NCBI RefSeq assembly: GCF_048001765.1
Contig: NZ_CP181447.1
Coordinates: 1,240,001 to 1,304,000, forward strand
Origin: Bombiscardovia asteroides_K
GTDB taxonomy: Bacteria > Actinomycetota > Actinomycetes > Actinomycetales > Bifidobacteriaceae
DNA: 64,000 nucleotides
Reading direction: 5' to 3'
The notes under the pieces were generated by a model. That model was not told the origin of the DNA and made no database searches. It was given only the letters and a program-made list of their open reading frames with translations. Shown here piece by piece: positions 42,372 to 50,118 of the stretch (its first letter is position 1; each line of letters starts with the position of its first letter). The translations under genes were made by a program, and so were the position numbers.

Positions 42372-45128
42372 ATGAACACAGTCAGTCAAACAGCGCAGCG
42401 ACCAATCACCAGGTCCAATAATCGAATGCTACTGACTGACGCTCTCTTCGCCATCCTTCTGTTTCTGCTGGTGAGCGGCTCCAGCGCCAATCTACAAGAT
42501 GGGGCCCTGATCCTGATGTGGACGGTCCTGCTCATAGCCCCTGTGGTTATCCGTCGCCGATTCCCGAACGTAGCTGCCGGGCTCTTCGTCGCTGTGGCTC
42601 TGGCTCAGCTCCTGTTGGGACCTGCCATCATGCTCTCCGACGCAGTCTGCCTGGTGATGGTCTATTCCTGTCTGCTCTACGGACGTCCATCCTGGCGCCG
42701 ACTCTATCTGACTGTGGCCTGGGTCATGACGCCCCTATCCTGCCTTATCTTCACATTGGTCGATCTGGGGTTTCTGCCTCCGGGCAAGACGTGGCCGGAC
42801 CACATCTCAATGTTGCCGAGCTCATTCAAAGATCTGGCAATCACCTTCCTATCGAATTTACTGATCGAGGGGCTTCTGCTACTCATAGCCATCGTTGCAG
42901 CCTACTGGACGCGGACCAGAAGGGATGCCATTGATGAGGCCCGGCGACGCAACCACGCCTTGGCCCTGCAGGCAGAGCAGAGCGCGGCCCTGTCTGCCAG
43001 CGCTGAGCGGGCCCGCATAGCGCGTGAAATGCACGATGTAGTCGCTCACACTCTGTCCATTGTCATTGTGCAGGCAGATGCCGGCAGGTACGCAGCCACT
43101 GCCGATGCGAACCTTGCTCTCAAGACCATGCGCACCATTGATCAAGAGAGCCGCCGCGCCCTACGTGAGCTGAGCTCGCTTTTTGGCAAACTCAAGGCTC
43201 CACCCAACCCGGCATCCGAAACCAGCCAAAAAACAGCGGATTCTCTTCCAGGCCAACCCTCTTCCTCCCCACCACCAACGAACCCAGCCCATATCCAGCC
43301 GCCTGACCAATCTCAAGCAACTGCCCAAACGAATTCCGCTAGTCAATCCGCGAACGCTCATAATCTGAATCCAGCCGGAACAGATTGCACTCAGCCGAGC
43401 CAAACCAGCGGCCATCTTCCCACAATCAAAGAGATTCCAGCTGCCAACACTGCCAAGGCCAACATGGATACGGCCGACAATGCGCGTACCTGGCCCTCGG
43501 TTGCCACCTCTTCAAACAATCCGCCGACCAGCTATAAATCATGGTCAGACCTGATAGATGCCGCCCGACTTGCTCAGCCGAAATCCCAATTCAGCCGACG
43601 CATTAAAGGCCGACCATGCCCAGAAAAGCTGGATCGCAGCCGCGCCATAACTGCTTACCGGGTCCTGCAAGAAGCATTGACCAATGTTCGCAAGCATGCC
43701 GCTCCGGCTTCGGCTGTGCTAGTTGAAGAACAGTGGCTCACGGACGGTTTGTGTCTAACCATTGACGACCGCCCATTTGACCATGCCTCTACCAATTCAG
43801 ATTCTCCGCCACAGATGGACCGACCTACGCATTCAGGTTTCGGTCTTTTAGGGATGCGCGAACGACTGACTTCTCTTGGAGGCAACCTTCAAACTGGTCC
43901 CGAACCAGAAGGCGGGTACCACCTCCAAGCGTGGATTCCTTTTGCCACTCCGCCAAAGTCCGACCCTGAAGCGGGGGTACGTGCCAATCGACAAGCTCAA
44001 TGGTCCCTGCGCTCAATTGTCTCCACGCTCTTCGTCTGGTTTCAACGCCATCCATTGACGGCCGACCTGGGTTTGGTAATCGGACTCGTATTGATAGAGA
44101 ATCCAGGTCAAGCTCTTGCTATAGCACCTGTCACGCGACAATATGATCCAGGCCGACCAGTAAAGATCATCGCCACGCTAGGTATTGCTTTGCCTCTGAT
44201 TGTGCGCAGGGTCCGTCCCGGCATTTGCGCCGCCATAGTATCTGCAGTTGCCGCCCTGCTGCTGCTCTTCTCGCCCTGGCTGCCAGAAGCTGCAGTCTTA
44301 TCCCCAGTCGCCGTCTATTCAGCAATGGTTTACGGTAAATACACCACCCGGCGGTGGGTTCCGTTGGCGGTCATCGCGGATACGGTTTTATGGGCTGTAA
44401 GATGTGTAGCCAATAACCAAGGATGTCCAACCATTCTGGCCTACATGATAGAAGGCCCGGCAGAATCATCTTTCTCTGAATCCCATTTAATACTTTTCAT
44501 AGTGATGGCCGCACCGGCCTTGATCTGTCTGCTGACCATGCTGATTGCCTCACGCCGACGTACTCGTGGTTCAGTCCTGCTCCTCCAGCAGGAACGCGAG
44601 CGCGCGCTAAACCAGACCCTGCAGGAAAGCCAGGCTCTGGCAGCCAATCAAGAGCGCGAACTCATTGGCTCTACTATGCAGGTAGAAGTGGCCGCAACCC
44701 TGAATACAGTCATTGCATCCACTACCAAAGCCATCTCCGAGTTGAACCATTATCAAGTCAAGGGGATGAACCCTCCCCCAGAGCAGGTAGCGCAAGCCTT
44801 CGGCGACATTGCTTCTCAAGGACGCCAGGCCCTGGCTCGCATGCGACAACTGCTCACCGTCCTGCGTCACAGTTCCAGCACCGGTTTGCGATCAAACACT
44901 GACACCGCCGATTCCCCAAACAAGAGCCTCGACTCAGACAGGAACCATATTGGCGAGCCCACCCGTAAAAACCCACATATACCGGCTCTTCACCCAGCCA
45001 AACCCCTGCCAGTAGATCTTGATGATCAGCTTGACAACTATTCGCAACAATCGCAACAGGATAAGGAACCAGAGCATGCCCCATCGGACCAACAGGACCA
45101 CCCAATCTCCAGGCGTGAACGTTCTTGA
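42372..45128 (+). CDS. NarL-type histidine kinase with second, degenerate kinase unit
   Basis: A 918-aa protein, about twice the usual length. Unit 1: five to six membrane segments (20-190), a HisKA_3 domain with the phosphoacceptor H221 in REMHDVVAHTLSIV, a 140-residue Ser/Thr/Pro/Gln-rich linker, and a HATPase domain with N-box QEALTNVRKHA and GFGLLGMRERL. Its G1 box is DDRPF rather than DDGxG. Unit 2: another five to six membrane segments (about 570-740) and a HisKA_3-like helix where the His is Ile (RELIGSTMQVEV, I765), with no ATPase domain after it. The C-terminal 80 residues are low-complexity. The response regulator lies 318 bp downstream. Base composition looks less GC-rich than the flanks, which may mark transfer. 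Confidence 0.85.
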   Translation: MNTVSQTAQRPITRSNNRMLLTDALFAILLFLLVSGSSANLQDGALILMWTVLLIAPVVIRRRFPNVAAGLFVAVALAQLLLGPAIMLSDAVCLVMVYSCLLYGRPSWRRLYLTVAWVMTPLSCLIFTLVDLGFLPPGKTWPDHISMLPSSFKDLAITFLSNLLIEGLLLLIAIVAAYWTRTRRDAIDEARRRNHALALQAEQSAALSASAERARIAREMHDVVAHTLSIVIVQADAGRYAATADANLALKTMRTIDQESRRALRELSSLFGKLKAPPNPASETSQKTADSLPGQPSSSPPPTNPAHIQPPDQSQATAQTNSASQSANAHNLNPAGTDCTQPSQTSGHLPTIKEIPAANTAKANMDTADNARTWPSVATSSNNPPTSYKSWSDLIDAARLAQPKSQFSRRIKGRPCPEKLDRSRAITAYRVLQEALTNVRKHAAPASAVLVEEQWLTDGLCLTIDDRPFDHASTNSDSPPQMDRPTHSGFGLLGMRERLTSLGGNLQTGPEPEGGYHLQAWIPFATPPKSDPEAGVRANRQAQWSLRSIVSTLFVWFQRHPLTADLGLVIGLVLIENPGQALAIAPVTRQYDPGRPVKIIATLGIALPLIVRRVRPGICAAIVSAVAALLLLFSPWLPEAAVLSPVAVYSAMVYGKYTTRRWVPLAVIADTVLWAVRCVANNQGCPTILAYMIEGPAESSFSESHLILFIVMAAPALICLLTMLIASRRRTRGSVLLLQQERERALNQTLQESQALAANQERELIGSTMQVEVAATLNTVIASTTKAISELNHYQVKGMNPPPEQVAQAFGDIASQGRQALARMRQLLTVLRHSSSTGLRSNTDTADSPNKSLDSDRNHIGEPTRKNPHIPALHPAKPLPVDLDDQLDNYSQQSQQDKEPEHAPSDQQDHPISRRERS

Positions 45129-45446
45129 TGATGAGCACCTCCTATGAATAGCAAACAGGAAAATGACCGTGTCAGGTAATCAGCACAATCGAAAAATTGA
45201 GCACTCCATGAACCACGCACCCGAAGATTAGGCACTCGGGGAATCGATTGCTGACGAACATAAGTTCACCAGTTGAAAGTCTCTCCGACGACAGTCGCTT
45301 AGCCAACAATTACTCAATCAACAATCAACCAGACAGCGATTACCCTGGATCCAAGTTAAATCCAGTTGTAATTCCAAGCAACACTCAACTCAGATAAAAT
45401 TGGATGGTGGCGCTGGCCACCATTTAGCGGAAAGAAGCAGGCAGTC
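45129..45446 (+). other. A+T-rich intergenic region before the response regulator
   Basis: 318 bp without a credible ORF. A weak promoter candidate is TTCCAA (45372-45377), a 17-bp spacer and TAAAAT (45395-45400). Short matches to the upstream box core (CCAGTTGA at 45269-45276, CCAGTTG at 45362-45368) could be sites for the same regulator, but they are too short to be sure. Confidence 0.4.
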
Positions 45447-46136
45447 ATGGAACGGACCGAACCCATCAGCGTTGCCATCGTGGACGACCAGGATCTGGTC
45501 CGGGCTGGCTTTGCCATGGTCATCGGCTCCCAGGATGACATGACCGTGGTCGGCCAAGGCGCGGACGGCGAGCAAGCAGTGGATCTGGCCTCGCGCCTGC
45601 GGCCCGATGTGATCCTCATGGATGTCCGCATGCCCGGCATGGACGGTTTGACAGCCACCCACCGGATCACTGCCTTGTCACCTGACCGCCCCGAGCCCAG
45701 GGTCATTGTGCTAACCACCTTCGATCTTGACGAATACGTCATGGCGGCTATAAAAGCCGGCGCATCAGGATTTCTGCTCAAGGATACCGAGCCTGAAACC
45801 CTCCTGACCTCCATCCGTACAGTTCACCAGGGCAATGCGATCATCGCTCCTTCGGCTACAAAACGCCTGATCGAACATATGGCCCATGACATGCCTCCGA
45901 CCGGGTCCATGCCATCGGGATCGATCTATCGCGATCCCGAGGCGGACCTGCTCACTGATCGTGAGCTGCAGGTCCTGGTTCACATAGCCCAGGGCCTGAG
46001 CAACCAGGAGATCGCCGACAATCTGGGAATCTCACTGCCCACGGTGAAAACTCATGTCACTCACATTCTTCAGAAGATCAATGCCCGCGACCGCGTCCAG
46101 GCGGTGGTCTTCGCTTACGAAAACCACCTGGTATGA
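45447..46136 (+). CDS. NarL/FixJ-type response regulator
   Basis: A 229-aa two-domain regulator. The receiver domain (6-125) has acidic pocket residues D13 and D14, the phosphorylation site D59 (VILMDVRMPGMDG), a Thr in VLTTFDLDEYV and Lys in GFLLKD. The LuxR-type helix-turn-helix (about 160-225) reads LTDRELQVLVHIAQGLSNQE and GISLPTVKTHVTHIL. It is the obvious partner of the kinase upstream, and it converges with the ABC exporter operon with a 19-bp gap, which suggests control of that exporter. Confidence 0.95.
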   Translation: MERTEPISVAIVDDQDLVRAGFAMVIGSQDDMTVVGQGADGEQAVDLASRLRPDVILMDVRMPGMDGLTATHRITALSPDRPEPRVIVLTTFDLDEYVMAAIKAGASGFLLKDTEPETLLTSIRTVHQGNAIIAPSATKRLIEHMAHDMPPTGSMPSGSIYRDPEADLLTDRELQVLVHIAQGLSNQEIADNLGISLPTVKTHVTHILQKINARDRVQAVVFAYENHLV

Positions 46137-46155
46137 ACCCAGCCATCAGGCAGCA

Positions 46156-48831
46156 TCAATCATCACTGAGCGCCTCGATAGGTGAAACCTTGACTGCCTC
46201 CCTGGCTGGCAGCACACTGGCTGCCACCGCAGCCAGCAAGGCCACTGGCAGTATCAGCGCAAAAGTCGACCATGGCACGGTGAAGGTCACGGATCCTAAG
46301 GGCACAAAGACCTGGTAGGCTCCTATCCATCCGAAGAGCATTCCTAGAACGATTCCAGCCAGGCTGGCTCCTAGGGCTATCATGCAGGCCTCGACTCCCA
46401 AGGATCGACGAACCTGCACGCTGCTCATGCCGATTGCCCTGAGTGTGGCAGTCTCACGACGGCGCTCCAGCACCGACATCATCAAAGTATTGGAGACCCC
46501 TATCAGGGCGATAATGACGGCAACCCCCAGCAATGCCACCATGATCGCCAACAAGGAATCGATTGTTTCACTCCATCGTTTCTTTTGCGTCAGCCCTCCG
46601 CTGATGGCCATGTCGTCATGCTCTCCAACAGCCTGACGTATGTCATCCAAGAGCAGTGCAGCATCGCGATCTCCCTGCGTCCTGATCCAGATTTCATGCG
46701 TCTTGGTGTCAATCCCGGCAACATTTTGAGAGTCCGTGATTGCATAGACGCCACTGGTATCCAGCCCGCCGAATCCAGCAAAGACCCCAGTCAGTGTTCT
46801 TCTTGCATCTGTCTCTTTTCCAAGTTCATCGTCCGTCTGAGGATCAGCTATCAACAACTTCAACTGACTTCCATCCCGGTAACCGGAATGCTTGGAAATC
46901 GTTCTGGTCGACACCAACAACGCATCAGACCTTTGCATACCTGGACCCAGATCGCCATGAAGCACACGCCTAATCCGTGGAGTATCCAAGGCATAGACAG
47001 TCATGGAATCTTGTGAGGGGCCACCTGACTCGACCTCGGCATTGAACCGCTGCACCAGCTCTGCATCAGCAACACCTTCGATACGCTCAATGGCCCGCAC
47101 ATTATTCTTGTTCAGCCCCTGACCGGATATTTCAATATCCAAGGAATAACGCTGATCAATATCCTTGGCCAAGGTCCGTTTAGTGGTTACCGCACCTGTA
47201 GCCAGAGTGGAAACCAAAGTTACGCCGATCAGCAGAGCAACACCTGTGGCAGCGACTCGTGAGGGATTTCGAGCGATATTCGCCACTCCGACCCTGCAAG
47301 ATGGTCCAATCCGGGACACAGGTCCACCCAGGCAACGCAGAAGAGCCGGAATCCATCGACGAGCCCCTATCAGCGCACCCAGAAAAATCAGCAAAACACC
47401 CAATACCGCGAGACCTAGCAAGAGTTCCTGCTGATTACTGGTCTGGACTGTATCGCTAGAGTTTGTCCTGACTAGCTCTGTGACGCGCCAAGAGGACCAG
47501 ATCACGAATACCAAGCCGCTGGCTGCCAGCAGGATGCTGATCAGCAGACCGGTCCGCTTCCTGCTGCCTGACTCCTGATGATCCACTGGTTGCAGGGCTT
47601 CAAGTGGTCTGACCCTGATAGCTGTACGAGTAGACCCAAAGGCAGCCACCAAGGTTGCCAGAACGCCGAGCACAAACGGAACCAGAAGGGCTGTAGGTGT
47701 AAGCAGAAGTTCAAGCTTCATGGTGCCCGAATGCAAACCTAGGCAACCGGCAAGGCCCATCAATCCCATAGCCAACAAGATGCCGACCAGGGAAGATATA
47801 ACGCCAAGGAGCAGGGCCTGCTGCAACACGCCTGCCCTGATCTGCCATCGATCAGCACCAATAACCCTCAGCAGGGCCAGATGCCTGCGCTGTCTGGCCA
47901 CCATGATCTGGAAAGTGTTGGCAATCACCAAGGCAGCCACCACCATGGCCAGCACACCGAAAGTCATGAGGAAGACGGTCATGAAGTTCACACCATTGCC
48001 GGTCTGCTCACTAAGCAGCCTGTCCTCCATGGCACGACGGTCCTCTAACCGGTATCCATCAGGAACGTATCGCCTGATATTTTGCAGAGTGTTCTGGAGT
48101 TCCTTGCCCTGGCCATCAACCTGCAGATAGATGTTTCCCACAGGAAGGGACTCCGGTCCAACCATTCCTGCCATACTCAGCAAACGTTCAATCCGAGAAC
48201 CCGTCAGCACCACAGCTCCGCCGAAATCGTCGTACTTTCCTCCATGGCTCTTGCTGATGCCTGAGATGGTCAAGTCCACAGTGCCTTGGTTAACAAGGCG
48301 TTCTTTACTTGAAGAATCCTGAGCACTATCGCTATCACTACCTGGCAGCATCGCCGAGGACAGATGCAGGCGCACCTTATCACCCAGAACAGCCTGGAGC
48401 CTGTTGGCGACGGAATGCGGCAGCACAACCTGATCGTCTGAATCAGGCCATTGCCCCCGATCCAGATCGATAGGCATAAGCTCCTGCCTGGCACCCACAA
48501 TGGCCAGAATCCCCTTGCTGGACTGACCGTTTGCTTCCGTATCCACCATAAGGTCGACATCAGGGCGCAAACCACTAACACCGCGCAGTTTCGACAGCCC
48601 CTTGCCATTGAATTCGTCGAGCAGGATCGGCTTGTCCTGATCCCTTCTGGAGGTCACAGCATAGTTGGCGTGACCTGCATCCATACTGATTTCGCGACGC
48701 ATGGAGGCATTCGCCACGTTGCCAAAAAGGAGCGTCAAGCACATAAAGATGGTGCCGATCACGATGGCCAGACCAGCCGGCATCATCATACGTGCATCGC
48801 GCTTCATCATCGTACGGGTTATCCGCCACAC
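46156..48831 (-). CDS. ABC exporter permease, FtsX/MacB-type (module 1)
   Basis: An 891-aa membrane protein with an N-terminal helix, a large extracellular MacB-like domain, and FtsX-type four-helix units (FMTVFLMTFGVLAMVVAALVI region; second unit near the C-terminus with GVSNTLMMSVLERRRETATLRAIGMS). The C-terminal PIEALSDD motif is typical. Together with the preceding ATPase it would export or extract a lipid-linked or peptide substrate, or act with the two-component system in antimicrobial-peptide sensing. The start is GTG with AAGGGG upstream. It is 10 bp downstream of its ATPase gene. Confidence 0.88.
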   Translation of the reverse strand: MWRITRTMMKRDARMMMPAGLAIVIGTIFMCLTLLFGNVANASMRREISMDAGHANYAVTSRRDQDKPILLDEFNGKGLSKLRGVSGLRPDVDLMVDTEANGQSSKGILAIVGARQELMPIDLDRGQWPDSDDQVVLPHSVANRLQAVLGDKVRLHLSSAMLPGSDSDSAQDSSSKERLVNQGTVDLTISGISKSHGGKYDDFGGAVVLTGSRIERLLSMAGMVGPESLPVGNIYLQVDGQGKELQNTLQNIRRYVPDGYRLEDRRAMEDRLLSEQTGNGVNFMTVFLMTFGVLAMVVAALVIANTFQIMVARQRRHLALLRVIGADRWQIRAGVLQQALLLGVISSLVGILLAMGLMGLAGCLGLHSGTMKLELLLTPTALLVPFVLGVLATLVAAFGSTRTAIRVRPLEALQPVDHQESGSRKRTGLLISILLAASGLVFVIWSSWRVTELVRTNSSDTVQTSNQQELLLGLAVLGVLLIFLGALIGARRWIPALLRCLGGPVSRIGPSCRVGVANIARNPSRVAATGVALLIGVTLVSTLATGAVTTKRTLAKDIDQRYSLDIEISGQGLNKNNVRAIERIEGVADAELVQRFNAEVESGGPSQDSMTVYALDTPRIRRVLHGDLGPGMQRSDALLVSTRTISKHSGYRDGSQLKLLIADPQTDDELGKETDARRTLTGVFAGFGGLDTSGVYAITDSQNVAGIDTKTHEIWIRTQGDRDAALLLDDIRQAVGEHDDMAISGGLTQKKRWSETIDSLLAIMVALLGVAVIIALIGVSNTLMMSVLERRRETATLRAIGMSSVQVRRSLGVEACMIALGASLAGIVLGMLFGWIGAYQVFVPLGSVTFTVPWSTFALILPVALLAAVAASVLPAREAVKVSPIEALSDD

Positions 48832-48841
48832 AATGCACCCC

Positions 48842-49726
48842 TTAGTCCTGGGACTGGGAATCGCCAGCAGTGCCGGCCGAGACTTGTTCAGCCAGAAGAT
48901 CGTTCATGGCTTTCACTGTCGGATCTTTTCGGTCCGAAACAATCCGTCCGTCGGCAAAGACAAGCGCGCGATCTGCGTAGGATGCGGCATAGGCATCATG
49001 AGTGACCATGATGACGGTCTGCCCCAGCTCGCGGACCGAATCCCGAAGGAAGCCGAGCACCTCGGTCGATGAGGCCGTGTCCAGGTTTCCCGTAGGCTCG
49101 TCAGCAAAGACAATCGAAGGCTTGGTGATGAGGGCCCTGGCGATTGCCACACGCTGCTGCTGACCACCCGAAAGCTCACTGGGCCGATGATCCAATCTGT
49201 CCGACAATCCCAGAGTCTCTACCAGCTGCTCCATCCACGAGGTGTCGGGCCGAACGTCGTCCAGTACCAGCGGCATGAGGATGTTCTGTTTGGCAGTGAA
49301 CATAGGCAACAGGTTGAAGCTCTGGAAGATGAATCCCAGATGCCGCCTCCTGATCAGGGTCAGCTGACGGTCGTCCATTCGTGTCAGGTCGACTCGGCCG
49401 GCCTGGTCAATCGATGGATGGTGACGATCTCCGCTCTTCGAATGCAGAAGATCGGCGGCCATATAGACATGGCCTGAGGTGACAGTATCCAGACCAGCCA
49501 GAACGTGCATGAGCGTTGACTTGCCCGAACCTGAAGGTCCCATGATGGCCGTGAACCGGCCACGCTCGAAATTCACGTCGATTCCACGCAGGGCATGGAC
49601 GGCGTTCGATCCTTGCCCATAATCCTTGGTCAGCTGTCTGGCACTGACAGCCGGCGGTCCCGCGACGCCTGGACCTGCTCTGTCGATCAACCCTTGTGAA
49701 GACGAAGTATCCGCTTTGTTCTGCAT
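48842..49726 (-). CDS. ABC exporter ATPase, LolD/MacB-type (module 1)
   Basis: A 294-aa ATPase: Walker A GPSGSGKSTLMHVLAG, Q-loop FIFQSFNLLP, signature LSGGQQQRVAIARAL, Walker B IVFADEPTGNLD and H-loop VTHD. An insertion of about 20 residues after the first beta-hairpin (LLHSKSGDRHHPSIDQAG) is shared in position with module 2. ATG 49726 with AAGGAG is preferred to the longer frame, whose extra 61 residues are not conserved. Confidence 0.93.
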   Translation of the reverse strand: MQNKADTSSSQGLIDRAGPGVAGPPAVSARQLTKDYGQGSNAVHALRGIDVNFERGRFTAIMGPSGSGKSTLMHVLAGLDTVTSGHVYMAADLLHSKSGDRHHPSIDQAGRVDLTRMDDRQLTLIRRRHLGFIFQSFNLLPMFTAKQNILMPLVLDDVRPDTSWMEQLVETLGLSDRLDHRPSELSGGQQQRVAIARALITKPSIVFADEPTGNLDTASSTEVLGFLRDSVRELGQTVIMVTHDAYAASYADRALVFADGRIVSDRKDPTVKAMNDLLAEQVSAGTAGDSQSQD

Positions 49727-50118
49727 GGTGCTCCTTATCCGCGAGGAAACCTTTCTCCCGTCAGCTTCCGACCCTATGCGGCTATTAGCTGCCGCGATAT
49801 GCTCCCTGGGAGCGATGAAGATAATCATCCTTACGGATGAGTGCGATGAAGAACTCCTCCTGTTAGGCTGACACCATCCAAACCAACGCGGGGCGACGGG
49901 GATAAACATTTGCGGAGTTGAAGAACATCATGTTCAGCACAAAAGACACGAGCCACAAGACATGCAACCATCGGACCAAGGGATTGAAACAGTTGCCTGG
50001 ATTCCCGTGATTGACTACAGGAACGCCCAAGCAGCATCAAGGAAACCATCACCCGGCAGAATGAGTCATTCATTCCCGGCTTCAACCAAGATGCGCCTGG
50101 GTGAAGGCTGGCTTGTCG
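49727..50118 (-). other. intergenic region between the two exporter modules
   Basis: 392 bp with no gene. It holds the regulatory candidate at 49812-49852, the ribosome site of module 1, and downstream flank of module 2. No Rho-independent terminator for module 2 is seen, so read-through into module 1 is possible. Confidence 0.5.
49812..49852 (-). promoter_or_regulatory. candidate regulator site ahead of exporter module 1
   Basis: An inverted repeat TCATCC-TTAC-GGATGA (49825-49840) is framed by two direct copies of GCGATGAAGA (49812-49821 and 49843-49852), 31 bp apart. It is about 85-115 bp upstream of the module 1 start. The binding protein is unknown; the NarL-type regulator is the natural candidate. 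Confidence 0.45.
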
